Assembly: GCF_011752005.1 (NCBI RefSeq)
Contig: NZ_JAAIJZ010000002.1
Location: 186,001 to 250,000, forward strand
Source of the DNA: Canibacter zhoujuaniae
GTDB lineage: Bacteria > Actinomycetota > Actinomycetes > Actinomycetales > Microbacteriaceae
Direction of reading: 5' to 3'
DNA length: 64,000 bases
Shown here: positions 9,249-18,392 of the stretch, in pieces
Layout: each line of letters starts with the position of its first letter
Position numbering within the stretch: position 1 is the first letter of the stretch
The notes under the pieces: model-generated
What the model saw: the letters and a program-made list of their open reading frames with translations, nothing else
What the model was told of the DNA's origin: nothing
The model's database searches: none
Program-made: the position numbers and the translations under genes

Positions 9249-9827
9249 ATGACTGTGGATCATAGGGCCGCAGCTGCAGCTGTTGCGCAGCTGTTGCACG
9301 CCCTTGGTGAGGATCCGACATCAGCCAGATTGAGTGGCACGCCAGCCAGGGTCGCTGACACTCTAGCCGAATTTGTTTCTGGGAAAAACCGCGACGCAGC
9401 CGCTGTTTTCGATACCGCAATGCAACTGGAGCAGGTTGCTGCCAAAGATGAAATAGTGGCGCTCAAAGGCCTGCAGTTCACGAGCCTGTGCGAGCATCAT
9501 CTGCTGCCTTTTAGCGGCAGTATCGATATTGCCTATGTGCCAGGCAGTAGGGTTGCCGGTTTTGGTTCTTTCTCGCGTCTCGTGCAGACCGTCGCGCTGC
9601 GTCTGCAAATGCAGGAGCGCATCACATCGGAGATTGCTGACGGAGTGATGGCGGGGCTTGACGCCCGCGGCGTGCTGGTGTTTATAGAAGCCCGGCACGG
9701 CTGTGTTTCGGCGCGCGGCCCGCGCGAAACACAGGCAACCGCTGTGACGACCGTGTCGCGTGGCGTTTTAGATGAGCCAGCGCAGCGACTAATCGCGCTC
9801 GAACAACTGCGCAGGAGTGAGCCATGA
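9249..9827 (+). CDS. folE: GTP cyclohydrolase I
   Basis: FolE opens GTP to 7,8-dihydroneopterin triphosphate, the entry step of folate synthesis. The 192-residue protein contains the zinc-binding SLCEHHLLPFSG at about residues 78-89. The second cysteine is in EARHGCVSARGPRETQ. GFGSFSRLVQTVALRLQMQERIT matches the conserved core. It starts 5 bp after ftsH and its stop overlaps folP by 4 bp, so all four folate functions are likely translated as one coupled operon. Confidence 0.96.
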   Translation: MTVDHRAAAAAVAQLLHALGEDPTSARLSGTPARVADTLAEFVSGKNRDAAAVFDTAMQLEQVAAKDEIVALKGLQFTSLCEHHLLPFSGSIDIAYVPGSRVAGFGSFSRLVQTVALRLQMQERITSEIADGVMAGLDARGVLVFIEARHGCVSARGPRETQATAVTTVSRGVLDEPAQRLIALEQLRRSEP

Positions 9828-11047
9828 CACTTATTATGGGGGTGCTAAACCTCACCCCGGACAGCTTTAGTGATGGCGGTAGTTATGTCGATACTGCCGC
9901 CGCTGTTGCACGGGCGCGCGAGATGGTTGCGGCCGGAGCCGAGATTATTGACGTCGGGGGTGAGAGCACCCGGCCCGGTTCAGTGCGTGTCGACCCAGAT
10001 ACAGAGTGGGAGCGGATCGCTGACGTTGTAAAAACACTGGTGTCGCTCGGTATCACCGTGTCTGTCGATACCGTGCACGCAGCAACTGCACAGCGCGCGA
10101 TTGCTGCGGGTGTGCAGTACATTAACGATGTTTCCGGTGGTTTGCACGATCCGAAAATTTTACGAGTGGTAGCCGACAGCGCAGCACACTATATTGCGGG
10201 GCACTGGCGAGGTTTTCCAAGCGCAACCGAGTATCGAGATCAGTATCGTGATGTGGTTACAGATGTTATTGCGGATCTTGCGGATCGCGTAGCTGACGCG
10301 ATCACTGCGGGTATTGCGCCAGAACGGATCGTGTTAGATCCGGGCCTCGGATTCGATAAAAACACCGAACAGTGTTGGGAAATTTTAAGCCGCCTGCAAG
10401 AGTTTAAAGTATTGAACGTCCCGCTGTTAATCGGAGCAAGCCGCAAACGAATGCTCGCAGACCTCTTGCACGGTGCGCCACCAGATGCGCGAGATGTCGC
10501 CACTGCAGCAGTCTCCATGCACTGTGCTGCAGCGGGTGTGTGGGGTGTGCGCGTGCACAATGTTAAAGCTTCGAGCGATACCGTGAAAGTTGCGCAGAAA
10601 CTGCACACTGTAAAAGCAGGTCTGCCTGCTGATATTCCCGCCTCTGTTGCGCAGCATAAAGCACCGGTCGCAGACCGTATAACGCTGACCGGTCTGGAAG
10701 TTTTTGCCCATCACGGAGTTTTCGACTTCGAGCGCGAAAAAGGGCAAAAATTCTTGATAGACGCAACGGTCACCCTCGAGAAGCTTGCCGGCGATGCGGC
10801 AGACAGTCTGCAAAACACTGTGCACTATGGAGATTTGGCAGAGGCTCTGCATAAAACAGCAGCCACCGCGCCGGTAGATTTGATCGAGACGCTTGCTGAC
10901 CGTCTCGTTCATGTGGCACTGCAATTCACTGGTGTAGCGGCGGCAGAGATCACTGTGCACAAACCCGAAGCGCCGATCCGCAAGAATTTTACCGATGTGA
11001 GCATCACCATAAGCAGAGAAAAAATGGGGGAGCAGTGCGACAGATAG
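9824..11047 (+). CDS. folP-folB: Fused dihydropteroate synthase / dihydroneopterin aldolase
   Basis: A 407-residue protein joining two folate enzymes that are usually separate. Residues 1 to about 270 are dihydropteroate synthase, the sulfonamide target. They show MGVLNLTPDSFSDGG, DVGGESTRPGS, DPGLGFDK and GASRKRML. After a short linker (about 271-286), residues from about 287 are dihydroneopterin aldolase, beginning ITLTGLEVFAHHGVF and ending HKPEAPIRKNFTDV. The frame is open throughout without a stop or a second ribosome site at the junction, so this is a true fusion. It overlaps folE by 4 bp and folK by 13 bp. The fusion could channel pterin intermediates (inference). Confidence 0.93.
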   Translation: MTLIMGVLNLTPDSFSDGGSYVDTAAAVARAREMVAAGAEIIDVGGESTRPGSVRVDPDTEWERIADVVKTLVSLGITVSVDTVHAATAQRAIAAGVQYINDVSGGLHDPKILRVVADSAAHYIAGHWRGFPSATEYRDQYRDVVTDVIADLADRVADAITAGIAPERIVLDPGLGFDKNTEQCWEILSRLQEFKVLNVPLLIGASRKRMLADLLHGAPPDARDVATAAVSMHCAAAGVWGVRVHNVKASSDTVKVAQKLHTVKAGLPADIPASVAQHKAPVADRITLTGLEVFAHHGVFDFEREKGQKFLIDATVTLEKLAGDAADSLQNTVHYGDLAEALHKTAATAPVDLIETLADRLVHVALQFTGVAAAEITVHKPEAPIRKNFTDVSITISREKMGEQCDR

Positions 11048-11562
11048 CGCCTATTTTGCTGGCCTTCGGTGCCAATCTCGGCGATCGTGCTGGTGCAATT
11101 CGTGCTGCGCAGGCTGAACTGGCCGCGCACCTCGAGATTCATGAGTTTGAATCTAGCCCCTTGCGTGAAACAATCGCGCTTACTGAGCACGGCCCCGACC
11201 CGGAAGCGCCGCGCTACTTAAACGGGGTGGCGCAGGCTGTCACCACCTTAGAACCTCTGGCGCTACTGCGACTTGTGCAGCAGGTGGAAACAAAATACGG
11301 CCGCACCCGCACAGCCCGGTGGGGAGATCGCACACTAGATATTGATGTGATTAGCTATGCCGGTCTGGTGCAGCGCACCCCGGAACTCACCCTGCCGCAT
11401 CCACACGCACACGAGCGGGACTTTGTGCTGTCGCCGTGGCTCGCGCTCGATCCGAATGCGGTGCTGCTCAGGCACGGACGTGTGGCGAATCTGCTCGAGC
11501 GGATCGGCGATACAACACTTCCCTACACAGAAAATGAAAGCGCGGGTGGTGAGCGTGTATAA
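11035..11562 (+). CDS. folK: 2-amino-4-hydroxy-6-hydroxymethyldihydropteridine diphosphokinase
   Basis: FolK (HPPK) transfers pyrophosphate from ATP to 6-hydroxymethyl-dihydropterin, making the FolP substrate. The 175-residue protein shows LAFGANLGDRAGAI, the ATP-binding ARWGDRTLDIDVISY and the LPHPHAHERDFVLSPW signature. The GTG start lies 13 bp inside the end of the folP-folB gene, a tight overlap supporting co-translation. Confidence 0.95.
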   Translation: MRQIAPILLAFGANLGDRAGAIRAAQAELAAHLEIHEFESSPLRETIALTEHGPDPEAPRYLNGVAQAVTTLEPLALLRLVQQVETKYGRTRTARWGDRTLDIDVISYAGLVQRTPELTLPHPHAHERDFVLSPWLALDPNAVLLRHGRVANLLERIGDTTLPYTENESAGGERV

Positions 11563-12082
11563 CCAGACGCTACCGCTGCGGTGGGGTTTTTTGACAGCAG
11601 TGTTTGCCGTAGCAGCCGGCTACCTCGCGCAGCAACTGCGCACCAACTTCGGGCATCCCCTGCTCTCACCGAGCTATCTGCTGGCGGTGCTGTTAGTGGC
11701 TGTCGCAGTGGTGCTGCTGATCACGGGGTTGCAGCTGCGTAAGCGTCTGTTAGAGCGAGAGAAACGGCCCGATCCGTTTGTGGCAGTTCGGCTGTTGGCG
11801 GCGAGTCGCGCAGGGCAGATTCTCGGGGCATTCTGGACTGGTTTCGGGCTTGGTCTCTTTATTTGGGTGGCGCCGCGCTTGGCTGAAACGGCTGCCGAAC
11901 TGTGGCTGCCGATGGTGGCGCTGCTGCTAACAGGAGCGCTGCTCTGGGTTATTGCACCGCTGGTAGAGCGGATGTGCAAAGTGCCGCCGGGCTCAGACGA
12001 TGGAGACAGCGGGCGTGATGCGGATCCGGATACACTGCCCGATGTTGTTCCCGAGTCATTATCCAGTGAAGCGAAGCTCTGA
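11555..12082 (+). CDS. DUF3180 family membrane protein
   Basis: A membrane protein of about 175 residues with four predicted hydrophobic segments (WGFLTAVFAVAAGYLA, YLLAVLLVAVAVVLLITG, GAFWTGFGLGLFIWVAP and MVALLLTGALLWVIAP). It ends in an acidic tail. This matches the DUF3180 family, which lies just after folK in many Actinobacteria and has no assigned function. The frame is open well inside folK, so the start is uncertain. GTG at 11555 is chosen (preceded by GGGTGGTGAG); GTG 11549 and ATG 11534 are alternatives. Confidence 0.85.
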   Translation: MYNQTLPLRWGFLTAVFAVAAGYLAQQLRTNFGHPLLSPSYLLAVLLVAVAVVLLITGLQLRKRLLEREKRPDPFVAVRLLAASRAGQILGAFWTGFGLGLFIWVAPRLAETAAELWLPMVALLLTGALLWVIAPLVERMCKVPPGSDDGDSGRDADPDTLPDVVPESLSSEAKL

Positions 12083-12142
12083 GATAGCGCATTTGCTGCT
12101 TACTATAATGGGTCGGGTAGTCTTAAACTGAGGGAGACATTT

Positions 12143-12730
12143 ATGGATGCGGTGCCAGAAGATCCCGAAATTCGGGCGTTTAAAACCACCGGTTCTGCGG
12201 TGAAACCACTCGGCCCGAAGGATGACTGGCCCTATGAGCGTGGCGTCTGGAATCGTCTTGATGCGCGTTACGCGTGGGTTGATTTGGTGGGCAATTTAAT
12301 TCCTGTTCTCCTTTTTGCCCTCGTGTTTGTGCTGCCCATAATTGACGCGGAGCACGGGCTCGGTGGTTTTTTCGAGTGGATCCCTGCGTGGGCTAGATAT
12401 ATGGCGCTAGTTATCGCGGGGTTGTTTCTCTGTAACGCCGCCCTTGCCTTTAGGAGGGTGCGCACAATGGGCTGGGTGATGCGTCAGGATGATTTTGTGT
12501 TTCGGCGCGGCCTCCTCTTTCAGCGCACCAGTGCGGTGCCTTACGGGCGCTTGCAGCTGGTGGATATCAGCCAGGGGCCGCTGCAGCGTAAGCTCGGCTT
12601 AGCGTCACTAAAGTTTTTAACTGCGGCAGCAAGCGGCACACAGGTGCTGCCCGGACTGTCAGCTGAAGATGCTGATCGCTTGCGTGATGAGCTGATTAGC
12701 GTAGCTGAATCTCGACGCAGCGGGGTTTAA
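12143..12730 (+). CDS. PH domain-containing membrane protein (YdbS-like)
   Basis: A 195-residue protein with two transmembrane helices (about residues 50-68 and 83-105). A bacterial PH (bPH2, DUF304) domain follows, with VFRRGLLFQRTSAVPYGRLQLVDISQGPLQRKLG. This is the YdbS-like partner of the larger PH-domain protein that starts 6 bp after it. Such pairs are common in Gram-positive bacteria. In Bacillus subtilis YdbST is linked to antimicrobial-peptide resistance, but the function here is not known. GAGGGAG precedes the ATG by 7 nt. Confidence 0.87.
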   Translation: MDAVPEDPEIRAFKTTGSAVKPLGPKDDWPYERGVWNRLDARYAWVDLVGNLIPVLLFALVFVLPIIDAEHGLGGFFEWIPAWARYMALVIAGLFLCNAALAFRRVRTMGWVMRQDDFVFRRGLLFQRTSAVPYGRLQLVDISQGPLQRKLGLASLKFLTAAASGTQVLPGLSAEDADRLRDELISVAESRRSGV

Positions 12731-12736
12731 GCATAA

Positions 12737-14278
12737 ATGGCTGAGATGACTCACGACTGGCGGAAGCTGCATCCGCTGTCACCTATTTTGCGTGCCGGTT
12801 TCACGCTGCTGATTGTTATTGGGTTGTTGCTAGCAAACATGCGAGACCTGATTTTAAACAATCTTTATAAAGTGCTCGGAGTTGACGATTATGCAGTCGA
12901 GGGCGGCGACCCGGTTGATGATGCTCTGCAGTTTGCCAGTCATGCGCAGCTGGGTTGGTTGATTATTACCGGCGGTGTTCTCGCGGTTTTGCTGCTGATC
13001 GCATTTTTTTCGTGGCTGAGTTGGCGGTTCACTAAGTTCCGGATCACCGAGAACACGATTGAGCTTCGCACGGGTGTGATCTTTCGCGGGCGCAAAGAAA
13101 CAACGCTCAACCGGATTCAGGCTGTTGACTTAGAGCGGCCTTTTTTGGCTCGCGTATTCGGGCTGACAGCTCTGCGCATCGGCACAGCCGCAGGAGATAT
13201 GCAGTTGCAGTATTTAGCGCACGCTGAGGCTGTTGAGCTGCGACGGGATCTTTTGCTGTTACTGGTAGAAAAAGACATCGTGTCCGATAGCGATGTTGCT
13301 GCCGCCGTGCAGGAAGCTGAGGACGCAGGTGTGGCAGAGACGCAATCTTCTCTGCTTGCGGATCGCGCCAAAGACGTTATCGACCAAGATCTTGACGGCG
13401 AAGCATTAAAACAGGATACCGGGCGTTTAATTTTGGGCTATCTCCTGAAGCTGCCGCTTATTATTATCGTGCTTACGTTGACCGTTGGGTCAATTGTGCT
13501 TGGGTTTTTCATCAAAGATAAAGGTGATTCGCTCCTGCTCTTAATACCTGTTGTGGTGCCGATGCTGTTTGTTTTCGGCGCGCAGTTAATAGGAGCGTTG
13601 AATAAGCAGTGGAATACCGCAGTTCAGGTGCAGGAGCGCGAGCTAAGGATGCGCTCAGGTCTGACCACGACAAAGTCAGAATCGGTGAAGTTGGATCGTG
13701 TGCACACTGTTGCGGTTAGCCAGCCGTTGCTGTGGCGAATTCCCGGCTGGTACAAAGTGCGGATTTACACTTCAGGTTTTCAAACAGTCGGTGCTGGCCG
13801 GTCTTATGAGGTAATGCCAACGGCTTCAGCCTCCCAAGTGCAGCAGCTGGTGTCCTGGATTCTGCCGGGTCGAGTAACAGAAACAGAGCTTGCCCGTGTT
13901 GCGCAGTTTGCGAAGCTTGAGCCACTTAACTATAAAGCCGAGCGGAAGGCCTTCCCACTGCTGCTATGGTCTCCAAATCGAGAGGGTGCTGAGCTTATCT
14001 TTTCTGAGAAAGATAAAACACCGCTTCTGGCGCTGCGTGGCGGAATCGCCCCGCGGCAGACAAGCTTAATTAAACTCGAGCTAGCGCAGGGGATAACGGT
14101 AGCCAGCAGTTTCGGGCACAGGCTGTTTGGGCTAGCTGCGGTAACAGTGCACTGCACTGGTGCGGTAAATAAGAACACTGTGCACGCTCTCGATATTGCT
14201 GCGGCGAAAGAAGCGTTCACGAGCGTGAATAGCGAGATTGTTGAAGCAATTAAACGGGAGAGTATGAGTGCCGAATAA
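12737..14278 (+). CDS. PH domain-containing membrane protein (YdbT-like)
   Basis: A 513-residue membrane protein with hydrophobic segments near residues 15-35, 75-95, 235-260 and 265-285. PH (bPH2) domains lie between them, the first with IELRTGVIFRGRKETTLNRIQAVDLERPFLAR in two parts and the second with MRSGLTTTKSESVKLDRVHTV. A third, degenerate PH copy probably fills the C-terminus. This is the YdbT-like partner of the preceding gene. It ends 11 bp inside the next gene. The function is unknown; membrane-surface protection is an inference from YdbST. Confidence 0.85.
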   Translation: MAEMTHDWRKLHPLSPILRAGFTLLIVIGLLLANMRDLILNNLYKVLGVDDYAVEGGDPVDDALQFASHAQLGWLIITGGVLAVLLLIAFFSWLSWRFTKFRITENTIELRTGVIFRGRKETTLNRIQAVDLERPFLARVFGLTALRIGTAAGDMQLQYLAHAEAVELRRDLLLLLVEKDIVSDSDVAAAVQEAEDAGVAETQSSLLADRAKDVIDQDLDGEALKQDTGRLILGYLLKLPLIIIVLTLTVGSIVLGFFIKDKGDSLLLLIPVVVPMLFVFGAQLIGALNKQWNTAVQVQERELRMRSGLTTTKSESVKLDRVHTVAVSQPLLWRIPGWYKVRIYTSGFQTVGAGRSYEVMPTASASQVQQLVSWILPGRVTETELARVAQFAKLEPLNYKAERKAFPLLLWSPNREGAELIFSEKDKTPLLALRGGIAPRQTSLIKLELAQGITVASSFGHRLFGLAAVTVHCTGAVNKNTVHALDIAAAKEAFTSVNSEIVEAIKRESMSAE

Positions 14279-14969
14279 AAAGCCGGGACGCTTGGCTGTT
14301 GGCGTTGTCGGGAGCGGCAAAGTCGGCCCGGTGCTTGCGCGCGCGCTAGCCGGCGCGGGGCATGAGATTACTGCGATTACAGCAAGTGACGACGCCGCCC
14401 GCGAGCGGGTTGAATCAATGCTTCCAGGTGTGCCGGTTAGGCCCCTGGATGTTGTTGTGCGCAACTCCCAGTTGGTGCTTTTCGCGATTCCCGGGCACGA
14501 GCTGCCCCAGTTAGTTGCCGGTCTTACCACGGCAAAAATTTGGCAGCCGGGTCAGCTTCTCGTGCACACCGCACCAGAGCACGGATACTCAGTTTTTAGT
14601 CCCGCAACGGCCGTCGGAGCAATCCCGCTTGCGCTGCATCCGGCCCTGGTTTTCACTGGCACGAGCCTCGATTTAGCGCGCCTGAACGAGGCTACAATTG
14701 CAGTTACTGCGCCCGATATAGTGCTCCCTATTGGGCAGGCGCTCGCAGTTGAAATGGGCGGTGAGCCGGTTGTGATATCTGATACGGATCGCCCGGCATA
14801 CGCCGACATGCTAGACGCCGCCCGCGAAATGAGCGCAGCAATTGTGAAACAAACTGTGAGCGGATTGCGCGAACTCGGGGTTGCAATGCCTGAGCGCATA
14901 GTTGCCGGAGTTGTGAACGCAGCTGTCGCAGAAGCCCTGCGAGTAGCGGAACAGTATTCGGCTGAATAA
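14268..14969 (+). CDS. Rossmann-like and DUF2520 domain protein
   Basis: A 233-residue protein with an N-terminal NAD(P)-binding Rossmann fold (VGVVGSGKVGPVLARALAGAGHEI, quoted as two overlapping motifs VGVVGSGKVG and ALAGAGHEI). The C-terminal helical DUF2520 domain contains IPLALHPALVFTG and ends with VVNAAVAEALRVAEQY. In many Actinobacteria it precedes panC, and a pantothenate-related dehydrogenase role has been proposed. Here panC is missing and lysS comes next. The start overlaps the preceding PH gene by 11 bp. Confidence 0.82.
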   Translation: MPNKKPGRLAVGVVGSGKVGPVLARALAGAGHEITAITASDDAARERVESMLPGVPVRPLDVVVRNSQLVLFAIPGHELPQLVAGLTTAKIWQPGQLLVHTAPEHGYSVFSPATAVGAIPLALHPALVFTGTSLDLARLNEATIAVTAPDIVLPIGQALAVEMGGEPVVISDTDRPAYADMLDAAREMSAAIVKQTVSGLRELGVAMPERIVAGVVNAAVAEALRVAEQYSAE

Positions 14970-15100
14970 TATTTGCGCATTCTCGTGTGCTGCGTTGCTC
15001 GGCACACCGCTTTTCTACGCTGTGATTTCAAGGCTAGAAAACAGCTGGAAGCGCTAAGATTGGCGGGTAAAGATTTTTATCAAATGGAGGATTGCTACAC

Positions 15101-16642
15101 ATGGGTGAGCAGCGGTCGCAGGCAGCAGAATCGGGTGTCGAACAGAACGTGCACGAGCAAAAAGCTGTGCGCATGGCAAAACGTGAAAAATTGATTGCTG
15201 CAGGTGACCTCGCAGGTGGTGCATATCCGGTCACAGTGCCGGTAACAGACACAATTCGCAATGTGCGCACTAAGTGGGAGCATCTGACAGAAAGCCCGGA
15301 TCAAAAATCTGGCGAGGTTGTAGGTATCGCAGGCCGGGTTGTGTTTCAGCGGAATACCGGTAAACTTTGCTTTGCTGCGCTGCAGGCGGGTGACGGCACC
15401 CGTATTCAGGCAATGTTTAGCCAAGCAGAATTGGGCGAAGAGCTACTCGCAGACTTCAAGGCGCTCGTCGATCTGGGTGATCACCTCTTTGTTAAAGGTG
15501 AGGTTATCTCCAGTCGGCGCGGCGAGCTGTCGGTTATGGTCGCTGACTGGCAGATTGCTTCGAAGGCTCTTGCGCCGCTCCCAAACGCCTTTAACGAAGA
15601 CCTCAACGAGGAAACCCGTGTGCGGCAGCGCTACCTTGATCTGATCGTGCGTGAGCAGGCGCGTGTAAACGTGCTGACGCGCGCTAAAACAATGGCGAGC
15701 TTGCGCAAAACCTTCGCCGAGAAAGACTTCGTAGAGGTTGAGACCCCAATGCTGCAGACGATGCACGGTGGCGCCTCAGCTAGGCCTTTCGTCACTCACT
15801 CAAACGCTTTTGACACTGAGCTGTATCTGCGTATCGCGCCGGAGCTTTACCTAAAACGTGCGCTAGTTGGTGGTTTGGAAAGAGTTTTTGAAATCAACCG
15901 CAACTTCCGCAATGAAGGAGCCGACTCAACCCACTCACCTGAGTTTGCGATGCTTGAGTCTTACCAGGCATACACCGACTACAACGGCATCGCCGACCTC
16001 ACTCAAGAGCTGATTCAAAATGCTGCGCTTGCGGTTAATGAGGGCACAGACCGCGAGGGCACGCATGTTGTGAAGTGGGCAGACGGTACGCTCTTTGATC
16101 TTGGTGGCAACTGGGATCGAATCTCAATGTACGACACCCTCTCAGATGCCTGTGGCGTGAAGATTACACCGCAAACCTCAGCAGCTGACCTCCAGGCAAT
16201 CGCCGATAAGGAGGGTGTGGAGGTGAAACTTCCGAATCACGGCAAGCTGGTTGAAGAGCTGTGGGAACACTTTGTAAAAGACGGTCTCGACAGGCCAACT
16301 TTCGTCATGGACTTCCCAGTAGAAACAAGCCCGCTGACCAGGCATCATCGCTCGATTGAGGGTGTTGTCGAAAAGTGGGATCTTTATGTGCGCGGTTTTG
16401 AGTTGGCGACCGGATACTCAGAGCTTGCCGATCCTGTTGTGCAGCGGGAGCGTTTTGTCGAGCAGGCAAAAATGGGTGCTGCAGGCGATGATGAGGCGAT
16501 GCGCGTTGATGAGGAGTTCTTGCGCGCAATGGAGCATGGTATGCCGCCCGCCGGTGGTATGGGTATGGGCATGGATCGTCTGTTGATGGCGCTGACGGGT
16601 CTTGGTATTCGTGAAACAATTCTCTTCCCGCTTGTAAAGTAG
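15101..16642 (+). CDS. lysS: Lysyl-tRNA synthetase, class II
   Basis: LysS charges tRNA-Lys. The 513-residue protein has an N-terminal OB-fold anticodon-binding domain (about residues 60-155). The class II catalytic core follows, with motif 2 FEINRNFRNEGADSTHSPEF and motif 3 GGMGMGMDRLLMALTG near the C-terminus. ATG 15101 is chosen because GGAGG lies at 15086-15090; an in-frame TTG at 15092 is too close to that site. A 131-bp gap upstream probably carries the promoter, with TAAGAT at about 15055 as a possible -10. Confidence 0.96.
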   Translation: MGEQRSQAAESGVEQNVHEQKAVRMAKREKLIAAGDLAGGAYPVTVPVTDTIRNVRTKWEHLTESPDQKSGEVVGIAGRVVFQRNTGKLCFAALQAGDGTRIQAMFSQAELGEELLADFKALVDLGDHLFVKGEVISSRRGELSVMVADWQIASKALAPLPNAFNEDLNEETRVRQRYLDLIVREQARVNVLTRAKTMASLRKTFAEKDFVEVETPMLQTMHGGASARPFVTHSNAFDTELYLRIAPELYLKRALVGGLERVFEINRNFRNEGADSTHSPEFAMLESYQAYTDYNGIADLTQELIQNAALAVNEGTDREGTHVVKWADGTLFDLGGNWDRISMYDTLSDACGVKITPQTSAADLQAIADKEGVEVKLPNHGKLVEELWEHFVKDGLDRPTFVMDFPVETSPLTRHHRSIEGVVEKWDLYVRGFELATGYSELADPVVQRERFVEQAKMGAAGDDEAMRVDEEFLRAMEHGMPPAGGMGMGMDRLLMALTGLGIRETILFPLVK

Positions 16643-16652
16643 GGTGGCAGGT

Positions 16653-16823
16653 ATGGACTGGTTGAGTAACGCTGTTTGGTCGCTGATTCCGACAATTTTT
16701 GCGGGTCTGGTGCTCTGGATTATCTTGCGGGCTGTTTTGCGCGCAGATCGCACTGAGCGCCGAGTTTATAAGCAAATTGAGGCTGAAGAGCGGGCAAAGG
16801 CGGGGCTGCCTCCGAAAGAGTAG
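16653..16823 (+). CDS. Small single-pass membrane protein (56 aa), unknown function
   Basis: A short frame encoding 56 residues, beginning MDWLSNAVWSLIPTIF and ending AKAGLPPKE. It has one hydrophobic helix (about residues 8-30), then a charged Arg/Glu-rich cytoplasmic tail. GGGTGGCAGGT immediately upstream supplies a Shine-Dalgarno sequence. It sits 10 bp after lysS and 3 bp before the cardiolipin synthase gene, so all three are probably co-transcribed. Its tight spacing and membrane-helix-plus-charged-tail composition argue that it is a real gene. The function is unknown. Confidence 0.75.
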   Translation: MDWLSNAVWSLIPTIFAGLVLWIILRAVLRADRTERRVYKQIEAEERAKAGLPPKE

Positions 16824-16826
16824 TTT

Positions 16827-18302
16827 ATGCGTCTGCTCTTGCAACTACTGGAACAGTTGCCGCTTTTTGTTGTCGTCATCGATACGATTATTCGTATTCT
16901 TGCGCTTTTTATTGTGCCGCGAAATCGTCGCCCCTCATCGGGCACTGCCTGGCTGCTGTTTATTTTTGCGCTCCCGATTCCTGGCGCACTGCTTTTTGCC
17001 GTTATCGGCAGCAGGCGTTTGCCGGCGATCCGTCGTGCACGACACGACTTTATTCACGAAAAATTGCAGGCGGCGATTACCGACGCAGCTGTGGCGAGTT
17101 TCCCGCTGCCCCCAGAGCCGCGTTCGGAGGGGCTCGAAAACGCGGTGCGGATCGGCCGCGCACTTGGTGCATTCCCGATGCTCGGCGGCAATAAGGCCTC
17201 TTTGCACTACGACTACAAAGAGTCGATTCAACAGATGGCTGATGCGATAGATCTAGCTCAGTCGCACGTTAACGTTGAGTTTTATATTCTGGTTAGCGAC
17301 AGCACAACTGAACCGGTTTTTTCTGCCCTCCGCCGCGCAACAGCGCGAGGCGTGAAAGTGCGAGTATTAATTGACCACGTCGCTGCAATCATGAACCCGG
17401 GCATGTTGCGCACCCGCAGACAGCTGCATGAGATTGGCGCTGAACTCTATTACATGCTGCCGCTCAGGCCCTGGCGGCTGCAGTATCAGCGCCCAGATCT
17501 GCGCAACCACCGCAAGCTGCTTACCGTTGACGGCTGCATTGGTTTTATGGGCTCGCAAAACCTCATTGACTCAAGCTACAACAAACTTAAAAACCGCTGG
17601 CGTGGTCTGCACTGGAAAGATCTGATGGTGCGCGTTGAGGGGCCTACTGTGCTCGCCTTAGACATGATGTTTCTAAAAGACTGGTACGCCGAGAGCGGGG
17701 AGCTGCTTGATTTTGCGACCGACGAGTTTCCTGTTGTGCACCAAGAATCTCGCTTAGAAACACAGCTGCTGCCGTCTGGCCCTGGTTATGCAACAGAAAA
17801 CAACCTGCAGGTGTTTGTTGCGCTGCTGTACACTGCCAGACGCCGGATTAGCATCACCAGCCCGTATTTTGTGCCGGATGGTGCGCTTATGGCAGCCATT
17901 AAAGCTGCCACTGCGCGGGGTGTTGAGGTTGAGCTGTTTGTTTCAGAGATTGGTGATCAACCGGTTGTCTACCATGCGCAGCGCTCTTACTATGAGGAGC
18001 TGTTAGAAGCGAATGTGCGCATCTTCATGTTCCGGCCGCCCTTTATCCTGCACGCAAAACATTTCACGGTGGATGATGATGTCGCGGTTATCGGATCCTC
18101 AAATATGGATCAGCGCTCCTTTAACTTGAACTTTGAAATTTCTCTCGTGGTGCACGGAGCTGATTTTGTGGCAGACCTTGACGGTGTGAACGACTACTAT
18201 CGTGAGCACTCTCGCGAGCTCACTCTTGAAGAGTGGAATAAGCGCAATATTTTTGCGCAGCTTGCTGACAATGTTGCCCGTCTCACTAGCTCTTTACAGT
18301 AG
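16827..18302 (+). CDS. cls: Cardiolipin synthase (phospholipase D family)
   Basis: A 491-residue membrane enzyme that condenses two phosphatidylglycerols into cardiolipin. Two N-terminal transmembrane helices (about residues 10-28 and 38-58) are followed by two PLD catalytic HKD motifs. The first is HRKLLTVDGCIGFMGSQN near residue 228 and the second HAKHFTVDDDVAVIGSSN near residue 408. The length and layout match bacterial ClsA. It starts 3 bp after the 56-residue membrane protein gene. Confidence 0.92.
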   Translation: MRLLLQLLEQLPLFVVVIDTIIRILALFIVPRNRRPSSGTAWLLFIFALPIPGALLFAVIGSRRLPAIRRARHDFIHEKLQAAITDAAVASFPLPPEPRSEGLENAVRIGRALGAFPMLGGNKASLHYDYKESIQQMADAIDLAQSHVNVEFYILVSDSTTEPVFSALRRATARGVKVRVLIDHVAAIMNPGMLRTRRQLHEIGAELYYMLPLRPWRLQYQRPDLRNHRKLLTVDGCIGFMGSQNLIDSSYNKLKNRWRGLHWKDLMVRVEGPTVLALDMMFLKDWYAESGELLDFATDEFPVVHQESRLETQLLPSGPGYATENNLQVFVALLYTARRRISITSPYFVPDGALMAAIKAATARGVEVELFVSEIGDQPVVYHAQRSYYEELLEANVRIFMFRPPFILHAKHFTVDDDVAVIGSSNMDQRSFNLNFEISLVVHGADFVADLDGVNDYYREHSRELTLEEWNKRNIFAQLADNVARLTSSLQ

Positions 18303-18392
18303 TAATTTTCAGCTCACGTAAGCCCTCGGCGAACACCGCCCAATTTCAAGCTAAACCCCCGTATCGTGGTAACCAGATAAACGGAGGAAACT

